Assembly: GCF_006334915.2 (NCBI RefSeq)
Contig: NZ_VDMA02000032.1
Span: 1-64,000, forward strand
Direction: 5' to 3'
Length of the DNA: 64,000 nt
Origin: Microbispora catharanthi
GTDB taxonomy: Bacteria > Actinomycetota > Actinomycetes > Streptosporangiales > Streptosporangiaceae
Part shown: piece by piece, positions 1 to 8,537 of the stretch
Layout: each line of letters opens with the position of its first letter
Numbering within the stretch: the first letter of the stretch is position 1
Made by a program: the position numbers and the translations under genes
The notes under the pieces: generated by a model
The model's input: only the letters and a program-made list of their open reading frames with translations
Told to the model about the DNA's origin: nothing
Databases searched by the model: none

Positions 1-497
1 TCGTGGGGGCGGTGTCGGAGATCGTGCCGTTGACGACCGAGGCGGTGATGACCGATGCCTCGGCGGGGGTGGACGATGTGGGGTTGGTGCCGCACAAGAC
101 GACCACGACGGTGGCGATGGATTTCGGTCGGGTGTCGCTGGACCGGGATCTGATTTTGTATTTGTTCGGTACGCCGGGTCAGCATCGGTTCTGGTTCATG
201 TGGGATGACCTGGTGCGGGGGGCGATCGGTGCGGTGGTGCTGGTCGACACGCGGCGGTTGGCCGACAGTTTTCCGGCGGTGGACTATTTCGAGGAGGCGC
301 GTCTGCCCTTCGTCGTCGGCGTCAACGGCTTCGACGGGCAGTACACCCACGGGGAGGACGAACTGCGCGAGGCCCTGACGTTGTCGCCCCAGGTCCCGAT
401 CGTCCGCACCGACGCCCGTGACCGCGAATCGGTCAAGAGCACCCTGATCACGCTGGTCGAACACGCGCTGACATCCCACGTGAGCGCGGTCCGGTGA
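1..497 (+). CDS. Conservon-type (CvnD-like) small GTPase, 5' truncated
   Basis: This is the C-terminal part of a small GTPase of the kind found as the last gene of actinobacterial conservons, where it acts with a sensor kinase and a roadblock protein. The frame is open to the left edge. The GTG at base 3 is unlikely to be the true start, because the P-loop (G1) expected at the N terminus is missing. Visible motifs are the G3-like FGTPGQHRF (about residues 55-63 from that GTG) and NGFD at 108-111, where G4 NKxD is expected. The family assignment rests on this pattern and on the closing LVEHAL helix. The other conservon genes would lie upstream of the window. Confidence 0.8.
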   Translation, partial: VGAVSEIVPLTTEAVMTDASAGVDDVGLVPHKTTTTVAMDFGRVSLDRDLILYLFGTPGQHRFWFMWDDLVRGAIGAVVLVDTRRLADSFPAVDYFEEARLPFVVGVNGFDGQYTHGEDELREALTLSPQVPIVRTDARDRESVKSTLITLVEHALTSHVSAVR

Positions 498-564
498 GGA
501 CCGGCAACGGGCCGGACCGGCGATCTCGCCCCGCCGGCACGGGCGTGAAGGGCGTGCGGGCGGA

Positions 565-570
565 TAGTCT
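565..570 (+). promoter_or_regulatory. Possible -10 element upstream of ffh
   Basis: TAGTCT resembles an actinomycete -10 hexamer 55 bases before the ffh start, in the 127-base gap after the GTPase gene. No convincing -35 is seen about 17-18 bases upstream, so this is weak. Confidence 0.25.
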
Positions 571-624
571 GGGGAGACTGATGGTTCACCGACCCGTCCA
601 CTCGCTTCGAGGCTGGCCAAACAC

Positions 625-2172
625 GTGTTCGAGACGCTTTCCGACCGGCTGACTTCGGTCTTCTCCTCCCTTCGGTCCAAAGGCAGGCTTTCCGACGCCG
701 ACATCGACGCGACCTGCCGCGAGATCCGCATCGCGCTGCTCGAGGCGGACGTCGCGCTGCCGGTCGTGAAGGACTTCGTGGCCCGGGTGAAGGAGCGGGC
801 CCGCGGCGCCGAGGTCTCCCAGGCGCTCAACCCCGCGCAGCAGGTCGTGAAGATCGTCAACGACGAGCTCATCGAGGTGCTGGGCGGCGAGACGCGGCGG
901 CTGCGCTACGCCAAGAACCCGCCGACCGTGATCATGCTGGCCGGCCTCCAGGGCTCCGGTAAGACGACCCTGGCCGGCAAGCTCGCCAAGTGGCTGAGCG
1001 ACCAGGGGCACGCCCCGCTGCTCGTCGCCTGCGACCTGCAGCGGCCCAACGCGGTGCAGCAGCTCGCCGTCATGGCCGAGCGGGCCGGGGTGGCGGTGTA
1101 CGCCCCCGAGCCGGGCAACGGCGTGGGCGACCCGGTCGCGGTGGCCCGGCAGTCGGTGGACCACGCGCGCCGCCAGCAGCACGACGTGGTCATCGTCGAC
1201 ACCGCCGGCCGCCTCGGCATCGACCAGGAGCTGATGAAGCAGGCCGCCGACATCCGCGACGCGGTCACGCCCGACGAGGTCCTGTTCGTGCTCGACGCCA
1301 TGATCGGCCAGGACGCGGTGAGCACGGCTCGCGCGTTCATGGACGGCGTCGGCTTCGACGGCGTGGTGCTGACCAAGCTCGACGGCGACGCCCGAGGCGG
1401 CGCCGCCCTGTCGGTGCGGCACGTCACCGGCCGGCCGATCATGTTCGCCAGCACCGGTGAGAAGCTCGAGGACTTCGACGCCTTCCACCCCGACCGCATG
1501 GCGGGCCGGATCCTCGACATGGGTGACATCCTCACCCTGATCGAGCAGGCGCAGAAGACGTTCGACGAGCAGGAGGCCGCCAAGATGGCGGGCAAGCTCG
1601 TCTCCGGGGACGGCTTCACGCTGGAGGACTTCCTCGAGCAGATGATGATGGTCCGCCGCATGGGGCCCATCAAGAACCTGCTCGGCATGATGCCGGGCAT
1701 GGGGCAGATGCGCGAGCAGCTCAACCAGGTCGACGACCGCGACCTGGACCGCATCGCGGCGATCATCCGCTCCATGACGCCCGGCGAGCGCCAGGATCCG
1801 AAGATCATCAACGGCTCGCGCCGGGCCCGCATCGCCAAGGGCTCGGGCGTGACGGTCACCGAGGTGAACAACCTGGTGGTCCGCTTCTTCGAGGCGCAGA
1901 AGATGATGAAGCGGGTGACCCAGGGCATGGGCATCCCGGGCATGCCCGGCGGGCGCAAGCAGAAGGCGCAGAAGCCCAAGAAGGGCCGCCGCGTCAGCGG
2001 CGACCCGCGCAAGGCCGCGCTCGGCAAGGCCGGCGCGAACGCGTCGTCCTCGGACGCTCCCAAGCTGCCCAAGGGCCTGCTCGGCAACCTCGGCGGCGGC
2101 CAGCTGCCCCCCGGCTTGGAGCTGCCGCCCGGCTTCGACCCGTCGAAGCTGAAGCTGCCCGGCCAGAACTGA
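625..2172 (+). CDS. ffh: Signal recognition particle protein Ffh
   Basis: Ffh is the SRP GTPase that binds signal peptides and 4.5S RNA and delivers ribosomes to FtsY at the membrane. The 515-residue protein starts at a GTG and has the normal order: N-terminal helical domain (1-100), G domain with GLQGSGKTT at 107-115, DTAGR at 192-196 and TKLDGD at 250-255, then a methionine-rich M domain (about 325-435) with repeated MM and GM motifs. A Lys/Gly/Pro-rich tail of about 80 residues follows and looks disordered. It heads the conserved ffh-rpsP-khpA-rimM-trmD-rplS order. The inserted lipoprotein gene on the opposite strand suggests that rpsP has its own promoter. Confidence 0.98.
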   Translation: MFETLSDRLTSVFSSLRSKGRLSDADIDATCREIRIALLEADVALPVVKDFVARVKERARGAEVSQALNPAQQVVKIVNDELIEVLGGETRRLRYAKNPPTVIMLAGLQGSGKTTLAGKLAKWLSDQGHAPLLVACDLQRPNAVQQLAVMAERAGVAVYAPEPGNGVGDPVAVARQSVDHARRQQHDVVIVDTAGRLGIDQELMKQAADIRDAVTPDEVLFVLDAMIGQDAVSTARAFMDGVGFDGVVLTKLDGDARGGAALSVRHVTGRPIMFASTGEKLEDFDAFHPDRMAGRILDMGDILTLIEQAQKTFDEQEAAKMAGKLVSGDGFTLEDFLEQMMMVRRMGPIKNLLGMMPGMGQMREQLNQVDDRDLDRIAAIIRSMTPGERQDPKIINGSRRARIAKGSGVTVTEVNNLVVRFFEAQKMMKRVTQGMGIPGMPGGRKQKAQKPKKGRRVSGDPRKAALGKAGANASSSDAPKLPKGLLGNLGGGQLPPGLELPPGFDPSKLKLPGQN

Positions 2173-2277
2173 CGACCGGACCGCCCGCCCGCCGGTTCTC
2201 GGCGGGCGGCGGCTGTCTCGTCGCGTCCCGTGTTCTCCGAGGATCGCCGGTGTCGGTCAGAGGCCGGCGCGGTGTCC

Positions 2278-2955
2278 TCAGAGGCTCGCGCCTGGGGCCA
2301 TCGGCCTGGCGTCGATCCTGCCGTCGTCGCAGACCGTCGCGGTGAACGGGACCTCCAGGTGCGCCACCTCGTCCGGCGGAATGATCATCAGACGGGCCGA
2401 GGAGGGGCACCGGGTCTCGTGCCCGCTCGGCACCACGGTCCAGTGGAGCCGGGCATGGGCGCTCGCCCCGGGGCGCAGCGTCACCCGATGCGGGGTGACG
2501 CTCTCGCGGCGGGTGCGCGTGCGCAGCACGTCGCCCCGGCCGTCGATGAGGACGAGCCCGACGAAGCCGTACACCCAGCAGGTCTTGCCCGACGTGTTGG
2601 TCAGCACGAGCGGCGCGTAGCGGTTGCCCGCCGCCGGGTCCTGCCGTCCCACCCGGGCCCGCAGGCCGGTCGTACGGCACCGCTCGGGGGCTGTGCCCGT
2701 GCTTCGTGTGCCCGTGGTTCGTGTGCTCGTGCTTCGTGTGTCCGTGGTTCGCGCCGCGGCGCCGTACCGGACGGACGCCACGCCGGCGGCGGTGGCCCGT
2801 CCCGTGTCCGCGGCGGGCGGGGTCGTCGTGTGCCGGGTCGTCGTCCTGGCCGGGGGAGCGGCGGCCGCGGAGGGCGTGGTGCCCGCGCCGCAGCCGGCGG
2901 CCAGCAGGGCGAGGGCCGCCACTCCGGCCGTGAGGGTCCTGTTCGCAACTCGCAT
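2278..2955 (-). CDS. DUF4232-like secreted lipoprotein with a Thr/Arg/Ser repeat
   Basis: A 225-residue predicted lipoprotein of unknown function. The start at 2955 gives a clean signal peptide ending in lipobox LLAAGC with the lipidated Cys at residue 22. Longer starts up to 3063 are open but would bury the signal. Residues from about 95 (CRTTGLRARV...) resemble the actinobacterial DUF4232 domain, with conserved CRxxxL and LxLTNTSGxTCWVYGF stretches and a second cysteine pair candidate (CPSS, VCDD) near the end. Between signal and domain lies a Thr/Arg/Ser linker containing a 15-bp tandem repeat. It stands alone on the opposite strand between ffh and rpsP. Confidence 0.75.
   Translation of the reverse strand: MRVANRTLTAGVAALALLAAGCGAGTTPSAAAAPPARTTTRHTTTPPAADTGRATAAGVASVRYGAAARTTDTRSTSTRTTGTRSTGTAPERCRTTGLRARVGRQDPAAGNRYAPLVLTNTSGKTCWVYGFVGLVLIDGRGDVLRTRTRRESVTPHRVTLRPGASAHARLHWTVVPSGHETRCPSSARLMIIPPDEVAHLEVPFTATVCDDGRIDARPMAPGASL
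2696..2755. repeat. Four tandem copies of a 15-bp unit
   Basis: The unit (C/T)(C/T)CGTG(C/G)TTCGTGTG occurs at 2696-2710, 2711-2725, 2726-2740 and, degraded, at 2741-2755. It encodes the Thr/Arg/Ser-rich linker of the lipoprotein, five residues per unit, so copy-number changes would keep the frame. Confidence 0.85.
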
Positions 2956-3077
2956 GACTGTTGGACGGCCTGCCGGCGCGATCAGTTCGCATGCTCGTTC
3001 CGGAGCCATGGGCGCATCCGTGCCGAAATCAGGGCGGCGGCGGGACCGTCCTTTGCGGAGCATGGGGAATCATCTGG

Positions 3078-3083
3078 CAGAAT
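3078..3083 (+). promoter_or_regulatory. Possible -10 of the rpsP promoter
   Basis: TGGCAGAATG contains the hexamer CAGAAT about 138 bases before rpsP. A near-identical string, TGGCAGACTG, lies upstream of rplS at 5452-5461, so the element may be shared by the two ribosomal-protein promoters. No strong -35 is visible. Confidence 0.3.
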
Positions 3084-3220
3084 GTCAGGCTGGAACATCG
3101 TGGCCAGGTGGGTGCCCTCTCACCCCCGCCGGTCGCGCCTGTCCCTCGGGCGGGCTCCCATCGTGCCCCACTCGATGAGACACCGCTCACCCACGCTCTA
3201 ATGCAGGAGAGACCACACCC

Positions 3221-3676
3221 GTGGCAGTCAAGATCAAGCTCAAGCGGCTCGGTATGATCCGCAACCCGCAGTACCGCATCGTCGTCGCCGACGCCCGGAA
3301 CAAGCGGGACGGCCGCGCCATCGAGGAGATCGGCCTGTACCACCCGAAGGAGAACCCCTCGCGCATCGAGGTGAACTCCGAGCGGGTGCAGTACTGGCTG
3401 GGCGTCGGCGCGCAGCCGACCGACCCGGTCCTGAAGATCTTCAAGCTGACCGGTGACTGGCAGCAGTTCAAGGGCGAGCCCGCCCCCACCACGCCGCTCC
3501 AGGTCGCCGAGCCCAAGCCGGACCGGCACGCGGCGTACGAGGCCGCCGCCAAGGAGTCGCTCTCGGGTGACGCCGGCGCCGCCGCCACCACGCCGAAGAA
3601 GGCCAAGAAGACCGTGAAGGCCGAAGAGACCGCCGAGGCCCCGGCCGCGGAGGAGAAGCCGGAAGGCGAGGCCTGA
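3221..3676 (+). CDS. rpsP: 30S ribosomal protein S16
   Basis: S16 is a small-subunit protein needed for 30S assembly. The core (residues 1-85, AVKIKLKRLGMIRNPQYRIV onward) is typical. The protein runs to 151 residues because of a C-terminal Ala/Glu/Lys/Pro-rich extension, a common actinobacterial addition. The GTG start is preceded by CAGGAGAG at 3204-3211. The stop is followed after one base by the GTG of khpA, so the two are probably translationally coupled. Confidence 0.98.
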   Translation: MAVKIKLKRLGMIRNPQYRIVVADARNKRDGRAIEEIGLYHPKENPSRIEVNSERVQYWLGVGAQPTDPVLKIFKLTGDWQQFKGEPAPTTPLQVAEPKPDRHAAYEAAAKESLSGDAGAAATTPKKAKKTVKAEETAEAPAAEEKPEGEA

Positions 3677-3677
3677 G

Positions 3678-3920
3678 GTGCTCGAGGAGGCCCTCGAGCA
3701 CCTGGTCAAGGGCATCGTCGAGCATCCGGACGACGTCCGGGTCCGCGCACGGCGCATCCGCACCGGGCGCGTTCTCGAGGTCCGGGTTCATCCCGACGAC
3801 CTCGGCAAGGTCATCGGCCGTGGCGGCCGTACGGCGAAGGCGTTGCGCACCGTCGTCAACGCGTTGTCGAACGGCAAGTACGTGCGGATCGACCTGGTTG
3901 ACCTGGAAGAGGCGCGCTGA
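3678..3920 (+). CDS. khpA: KH-domain RNA-binding protein KhpA
   Basis: An 80-residue single KH-domain protein that binds RNA non-specifically. In other bacteria it pairs with KhpB (Jag) in cell-length and division control. The signature GxxG loop is VIGRGGRT at 45-52. The length and place between rpsP and rimM match the family. The GTG start lies one base after the rpsP stop, so coupled translation is likely. A terminator-like hairpin follows the gene. Confidence 0.95.
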   Translation: MLEEALEHLVKGIVEHPDDVRVRARRIRTGRVLEVRVHPDDLGKVIGRGGRTAKALRTVVNALSNGKYVRIDLVDLEEAR

Positions 3921-3934
3921 GCCGAACGACGCGT

Positions 3935-3971
3935 CCGGGGGGCCCCGCACAGGGGTCCCCCGGTGTGTTTT
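3935..3971 (+). terminator. Intrinsic terminator or attenuator after khpA
   Basis: A 12-bp stem (3935-3946 with 3952-3963, one G-U pair) closes a 5-base loop and is followed by TGTGTTTT. It lies inside the otherwise collinear khpA-rimM run, so partial read-through is likely. Confidence 0.6.
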
Positions 3972-4084
3972 CCGGCTTCGAACCGGTCTCTTCCGGGGGT
4001 TTGCGGTGACAGATCGGTTCGGGCGGTGGCGTTCGGACCGTCGCGTAGAAGCCGCGTTGAAGCGGTAGCGGAGGTAGGCGACAA

Positions 4085-4603
4085 GTGCAGCTAGTCGTGG
4101 GCAGGATCGGCCGCCCGCACGGTGTGCGGGGCGAGGTCACGGTCGAGGTGCGCACCGACGAGCCCGATCTGCGCTTCGCTCCGGGGGTGGCGCTGGCCAC
4201 CGACCCGGCGTCGGCCGGTCCGCTGACGGTGGAGCGGGCCCGGTGGCACAAGGGGATCCTGCTGCTGACCCTGGCCGGCGTGGAGGGCAGGGAGGCGGCG
4301 GAGGCGCTGCGCGGCACGCTGCTCGTCGTGGACTCCGCGGACCTGCCGCCGATCGAGGACCCCGACGAGTTCCACGACCACGAACTGATCGGCCTGACGG
4401 TGGTCACCACCGAGGGGGAGCGGGTCGGCGAGGTCAGCGACGTCCTCCACCACGGACAGGACCTGCTCGTGGTGGCCCGTCCCTCCCGCGACGAGGCGTA
4501 CGTCCCGTTCGTCAAGGCGCTCGTGCCCGAGATCGACCTCGGCAAGGGAATCCTCGTCGTCGACGCCCCGCCCGGCCTGCTCGACGCCGCAGAGGCGGAG
4601 TAG
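4085..4603 (+). CDS. rimM: Ribosome maturation factor RimM
   Basis: RimM binds S19 and helps mature the 30S head. The 172-residue protein starts at a GTG and shows the N-terminal VGRIGRPHGVRGEV barrel (1-80) and a C-terminal PRC-barrel (about 95-168, ending VPEIDLGKGILVVDAP). It is followed ten bases later by trmD, the usual partner. The hairpin after khpA may make the rimM-trmD segment partly independent of rpsP. Confidence 0.97.
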   Translation: MQLVVGRIGRPHGVRGEVTVEVRTDEPDLRFAPGVALATDPASAGPLTVERARWHKGILLLTLAGVEGREAAEALRGTLLVVDSADLPPIEDPDEFHDHELIGLTVVTTEGERVGEVSDVLHHGQDLLVVARPSRDEAYVPFVKALVPEIDLGKGILVVDAPPGLLDAAEAE

Positions 4604-4613
4604 GGGCCCGCAG

Positions 4614-5462
4614 ATGCGCGTCGACATCATCTCGATCTTCCCGGAGTATTTCGCCCCGCTCGACGTCTCTCTCATGGGCAAGGCCCGCGAGCGCGGCATC
4701 CTCGACATCCACCTCCACCAGCTCCGCGACTGGACGCACGACGTCCACAAGACCGTGGACGACACGCCGTACGGCGGCGGCCCCGGCATGGTGATGAAGC
4801 CGGAGGTCTGGGGCGAGGCCGTCGACGCGGTGATCGAGGACGGACGCGCCGCCTCCGGGGGGGACGCGCTGCCCCGGCTGATCGTCCCCACGCCGAGCGG
4901 CAGGCCGTTCACCCAGGAAGTGGCGCTGGAGTACGCCGAGGAGCCGTGGCTGCTGTTCGCCCCGGCGCGGTACGAGGGCATCGACTCCCGCGTCGTCGCC
5001 GAGTACGGCGAGCGTCTGCGCACCGACGAGGTCAGCATCGGCGACTACGTCTTAGCCGGTGGAGAGGCGGCCGTCCTGGTCATGGTCGAGGCCGTGGGCA
5101 GGCTGTTGCCGGGGGTCCTCGGCAACGCGCGCTCCGTCGCGGACGACTCCTTCGCCCCGGGAGACATGGCCAACCTGCTGGAAGGCCCCGTCTACACCAA
5201 GCCGCCCGTGTGGCGGGGGCACGAGGTGCCGGAGGTCCTGCTGTCGGGCCACCACGGCAGGATCGCCCGGTGGCGGCGTGACGAGGCGCTGCGCCGTACG
5301 CTCGACCGGAGGCCGGAACTGGTCGCCAGGCTCGACCGGGACGGCCTCGACAAGCACGACCGGCGCGTCATCGAGGAGTTCGAGGAACGTCTCGAGGAGC
5401 GCCGTTCCGCCGCCGCGTCTCGCCCCGGGTTTCGCGCAGCGCCGGAAGATGTGGCAGACTGA
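4614..5462 (+). CDS. trmD: tRNA (guanine-37-N1)-methyltransferase TrmD
   Basis: TrmD uses S-adenosylmethionine to methylate G37 next to the anticodon of several tRNAs and so prevents +1 frameshifting. The 282-residue sequence has the N-terminal start MRVDIISIFPEYF, the substrate motif DDTPYGGGPGMVMKPE, and the SAM-binding trefoil-knot segment with SIGDYVLAGGE near residue 145. The C-terminal helical domain ends in an Arg/Glu-rich tail. The stop codon overlaps the proposed -10 of the rplS promoter. Confidence 0.98.
   Translation: MRVDIISIFPEYFAPLDVSLMGKARERGILDIHLHQLRDWTHDVHKTVDDTPYGGGPGMVMKPEVWGEAVDAVIEDGRAASGGDALPRLIVPTPSGRPFTQEVALEYAEEPWLLFAPARYEGIDSRVVAEYGERLRTDEVSIGDYVLAGGEAAVLVMVEAVGRLLPGVLGNARSVADDSFAPGDMANLLEGPVYTKPPVWRGHEVPEVLLSGHHGRIARWRRDEALRRTLDRRPELVARLDRDGLDKHDRRVIEEFEERLEERRSAAASRPGFRAAPEDVAD
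5431..5460 (+). promoter_or_regulatory. Possible rplS promoter inside the trmD 3' end
   Basis: CAGACT at 5455-5460 with TTCGCG at 5431-5436 (18-base spacer) forms a weak promoter-like pair. The string TGGCAGACTG around the -10 resembles the one upstream of rpsP. The 154-base leader before rplS is consistent with a separate start. Confidence 0.35.
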
Positions 5463-5616
5463 GTCGCTGCTGCCTACTTCGGCATGGCCGGGTGCGCCCG
5501 GTCTGGACGTGGCAGACAAGACGTATCAAGCCAAGCACGCGTGTCCCCCTCGTCGCCGAGCCCTCGGGCCGGCCGGGTGGACCTCCGCGTGCCCATGTGA
5601 ATGAGGAACCGCCGCC

Positions 5617-5982
5617 ATGCACACGCAGATCCAGGAGATCGAGAAGGCTGCCCTTCGCAGCGACGTACCGGCTTTCCGCCCGGGTGACACGCTGGAGGTC
5701 CACGTCCGCGTCGTCGAGGGCAACCGGTCCCGCATCCAGGTGTTCAAGGGCTTCGTCCTGCGCCGCCAGGGCGGTGGCATCCGTGAGACGTTCACGGTCC
5801 GCAAGGTCAGCTACGGCGTCGGCGTCGAGCGCACCTTCCCGGTTCACAGCCCCGTGATCGAGAAGATCAACGTGGTTACCCGCGGCGACGTGCGCCGGGC
5901 CAAGCTGTACTACATGCGTGACCTGCGCGGAAAGGCCGCGCGCATCCGCGAGAAGCGCGAGGCGCAGCCGGCCGCCAAGTAA
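5617..5982 (+). CDS. rplS: 50S ribosomal protein L19
   Basis: L19 sits at the subunit interface of the 50S particle. The 121-residue protein is full length, with the conserved RPGDTLEVHVRVVEGNRSRIQ, FKGFVLRRQGGGIRETFTVRK and SPVIEKI segments in order. The ATG is preceded by GAGGAACC. A strong intrinsic terminator follows the stop, so this gene closes the ribosomal-protein transcript. Confidence 0.98.
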   Translation: MHTQIQEIEKAALRSDVPAFRPGDTLEVHVRVVEGNRSRIQVFKGFVLRRQGGGIRETFTVRKVSYGVGVERTFPVHSPVIEKINVVTRGDVRRAKLYYMRDLRGKAARIREKREAQPAAK

Positions 5983-5995
5983 GGCTTTGGAGATC

Positions 5996-6031
5996 GTGGT
6001 CCGTGCCCCAGGCGCGGGCCACTTTCTTTTT
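5996..6031 (+). terminator. Rho-independent terminator after rplS
   Basis: Stem GTGGTCCG (5996-6003) pairs with CGGGCCAC (6015-6022), with one G-U pair, and is followed by the T-rich TTTCTTTTT at 6023-6031. This is the clearest classical terminator in the window. Confidence 0.85.
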
Positions 6032-6090
6032 GCCGGTGATGCGGTGTCCCCGGCGCTCGCCGTCGCGGACATCATCTAGGCTCAGCAGCG

Positions 6091-6945
6091 ATGGCTAGCG
6101 AGGGACAGGGGCCGGGCACGCGTCGCCCTGCCGAGGACGGGGTGGACGTGGTCGCCGAAGACGTCAAGCAGAACGCCGAGGACGGGAAGAAGAAAGGCTC
6201 GTTCTGGCGGGAGTTGCCCGTCCTGATCGTGGTCGCCCTCGCTCTGGCCCTGCTGATCAAGTCTTTCGTGGTCCAGGCGTTCTACATCCCATCCGAGTCG
6301 ATGGAGGACACGCTTCTCATCAACGACCGGGTGCTGGTGAACAAGCTGGTCTACCACGTACGCGACATCGAGCGCGGCGACATCGTCGTGTTCTCCGGCG
6401 TGGACTCCTGGGACCCCGAGGTGAAGCTCGAGGAACCGTCCAACCCCATCGCGGCCGGGCTGCGCTGGCTCGGCACCGCGTTCGGGGTCGTGCCGGGGGA
6501 GAAGGACTACATCAAGCGGGTCATCGGCGTGCCGGGCGACAAGGTCAAATGCTGTGACAAGCAGGGCCGGGTCACGGTGAACGGCGTGCCGCTGAACGAG
6601 AAGTCGTACCTGTATCCCGGCGACGAGCCGTCCGGGCGCGAGTTCGAGGTCACCGTCCCGCCGGACCGCCTGTGGGTGATGGGCGACCACCGCTCGGTGT
6701 CCTGGGACTCCCGCCTGCACATGGGCGACCCGGGCGGCGGCACCATTCCCGCCGAAAAGGTGATCGGCCGCGCGTTCGTCATCGTCTGGCCGTTCAACCG
6801 GGCCAAGATCCTGCCGATTCCGGAGACGTTCGCGCAGCCGGCGCTCCATGCCGCCCTCGGGGCCGCCCCGTTCGTCGCGGGCTTCGCGGGGGCCGTGCCG
6901 CTGGTGGCCCTGCGCCGGCGACTGGTGAGGCGACGAAGGACGTGA
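6091..6945 (+). CDS. lepB: Type I signal peptidase (first copy)
   Basis: This enzyme cleaves signal peptides from Sec and Tat substrates at the outer face of the membrane. The 284-residue protein has a charged cytoplasmic N terminus, a transmembrane segment (about 42-62), the catalytic serine in PSESM (Ser70), the general-base lysine in IKRVIGVPGD (Lys142) and the box MGDHRSVSWDSR. A C-terminal hydrophobic stretch followed by Arg residues suggests a second membrane anchor. The last codons overlap the possible GTG of the second copy. Streptomycetes carry a run of such genes at this locus; here there are two. Confidence 0.95.
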   Translation: MASEGQGPGTRRPAEDGVDVVAEDVKQNAEDGKKKGSFWRELPVLIVVALALALLIKSFVVQAFYIPSESMEDTLLINDRVLVNKLVYHVRDIERGDIVVFSGVDSWDPEVKLEEPSNPIAAGLRWLGTAFGVVPGEKDYIKRVIGVPGDKVKCCDKQGRVTVNGVPLNEKSYLYPGDEPSGREFEVTVPPDRLWVMGDHRSVSWDSRLHMGDPGGGTIPAEKVIGRAFVIVWPFNRAKILPIPETFAQPALHAALGAAPFVAGFAGAVPLVALRRRLVRRRRT

Positions 6946-6965
6946 CAGAGCCGGAGGAGGCAGCC

Positions 6966-7679
6966 GTGGGAGAGTCCGACGAGAGTCGCTTAGGCACCGC
7001 CGGGCCGGTCGGATCCGCCGACGTTTCGGAGGCACCGGCGGAGCCGGCGGCCGCGGGCGAGGCGGGCGAGGACGAGCGGACCGTCGGCGGGAAGAAGGAC
7101 CGGCCCGCGAAGAAGAAGGGCTCCGGTTTTCTGGAGACCCTCATGTACGTGCTCGGCGGGGTCGTCGTCGCCCTGCTGGTCCACACCTTCCTGCTGCAGT
7201 CGTTCTACATCCCGTCGGAGTCGATGCAGAACACGCTCCTGGTCGACGACTACGTGGTGGTCAACAAGCTCGCGTACAAGCTCGGGCCGGTGGAGCGCGG
7301 CGACATCGTGGTCTTCAAGGGCTGGAACGGCGAGGACACGATCAAGCGGGTGATCGGGGTGGGCGGCGACCACGTGAAGTGCTGCGACGCCAAGCATCGC
7401 ATCACCGTGAACGGGACGCCGCTGGACGAGGAGGGCAAGTACCTCTACCCGGGGGTCGAGCCCTCCGGCCGTGAGTTCGACGTGAAGGTCCCCAAGGGGC
7501 GGTTGTGGCTGATGGGCGACCATCGGAACAACTCGGCCGACTCGCGCTTCTACCCGGACGACGGGCACCAGGGCACGATCTCCGAAGACGACGTCACCGG
7601 GCGGGCGTTCCTGCGCTACTGGCCGCTGAACCGGATCTCGTTCCTCTCCCGGCCCGACACTTTCTCCGTCGTACGCTGA
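6966..7679 (+). CDS. lepB: Type I signal peptidase (second copy)
   Basis: A paralogue of the preceding gene (237 residues). The GTG at 6966 is chosen because GGAGGAGG lies five bases upstream. An in-frame GTG at 6942 overlapping the previous stop is possible but has no ribosome site. The order is an acidic cytoplasmic tail, one transmembrane helix (about 57-79), PSESM with Ser86, IKRVIGVGGD with Lys127, and MGDHRNNSADSR. Unlike the first copy it lacks the C-terminal membrane anchor. The two share nearly identical CC-K/R motifs after the lysine box, consistent with tandem duplication. Confidence 0.93.
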   Translation: MGESDESRLGTAGPVGSADVSEAPAEPAAAGEAGEDERTVGGKKDRPAKKKGSGFLETLMYVLGGVVVALLVHTFLLQSFYIPSESMQNTLLVDDYVVVNKLAYKLGPVERGDIVVFKGWNGEDTIKRVIGVGGDHVKCCDAKHRITVNGTPLDEEGKYLYPGVEPSGREFDVKVPKGRLWLMGDHRNNSADSRFYPDDGHQGTISEDDVTGRAFLRYWPLNRISFLSRPDTFSVVR

Positions 7680-7757
7680 TCTCACCTGCGGCTTTGCCGT
7701 CGGCGGTGGTTCCGGCCGTATCGCCGGTCCCGAATGGGGCGTAATCTGCTTGTCGTC

Positions 7758-8483
7758 ATGACAGCTGCCTATCGCCCGCGCCCGAGTGTCGTACGACGGG
7801 ACTCCGGACTCTACGGCTACGAGCGGGCCCTGGCCCGGCGGGGGTTCACGCCGGTCGCCGGGGTGGACGAGGCCGGTCGCGGCGCCTGCGCCGGGCCGCT
7901 GGTCGTCGCCGCGGTCGTGCTGGGGCGGGAGATCGACGGGCTGAGCGACTCCAAGCTCCTGACCGAGGCCGTGCGCGAGCGCCTCTACGAGCGGATCACG
8001 GCGACGGCCCGGGCCGTGAGCGTGGTCGTGATCCCTCCCGAGGAGATCGACTCGCGCGGCCTGCACAAGTGCAACGTCGCCGGGATGCGGCGGGCCGTCG
8101 CCGGCCTGGGGCTCGTCCCCGGTTACGTCCTCGTGGACGGCTTCCCGGTGGCCGGGCTGCCCGCGCCGTCGCTGGCCGTGTGGAAGGGCGACCAGGTCGC
8201 CGCGTGCGTGGCGGCGGCCTCGATCGTGGCGAAGGTGACGAGGGACCGGTTGATGCACGGGCTCGACGAGGTCTACCCGCAGTACGGCTTCGCCCTGCAC
8301 AAGGGCTACGTGACCCCCGGCCATCGGCGGGCCCTGGCGCGGCATGGGCCGAGCCCCCACCATCGGTTCTCGTTCGTGACGGTGGCCAGGGTGACTCGTG
8401 GGACAAGGATCCCGGCCGGGGGCCTATGGACGGGGCAGGATGAGGACATGCGCGAGAATGAGGTTGGGACCGGTGTCGTCTGA
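7758..8483 (+). CDS. rnhB: Ribonuclease HII
   Basis: RNase HII nicks RNA-DNA hybrids at embedded ribonucleotides. The 241-residue protein has the catalytic AGVDEAGRGACAGP motif (Asp37, Glu38) and KVTRDRLM. The later acidic and KGYxTPxH boxes are also present (HKGYVTPGHRRAL). ATG 7758 is taken as start; an in-frame ATG at 7734 adds eight unconserved residues. The gene sits between the signal peptidases and the DUF2469 gene, as in other actinomycetes. Confidence 0.96.
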   Translation: MTAAYRPRPSVVRRDSGLYGYERALARRGFTPVAGVDEAGRGACAGPLVVAAVVLGREIDGLSDSKLLTEAVRERLYERITATARAVSVVVIPPEEIDSRGLHKCNVAGMRRAVAGLGLVPGYVLVDGFPVAGLPAPSLAVWKGDQVAACVAAASIVAKVTRDRLMHGLDEVYPQYGFALHKGYVTPGHRRALARHGPSPHHRFSFVTVARVTRGTRIPAGGLWTGQDEDMRENEVGTGVV

Positions 8484-8537
8484 ACGGGTCGGCCTCGACA
8501 GTGGGATCCCGACGGGGAGTGGCAGAGGAGGACCTGG

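Noticed and set aside
586..2087. Minus-strand frames opposite ffh
   Set aside because: No domain content; ffh covers the region with all expected GTPase motifs.
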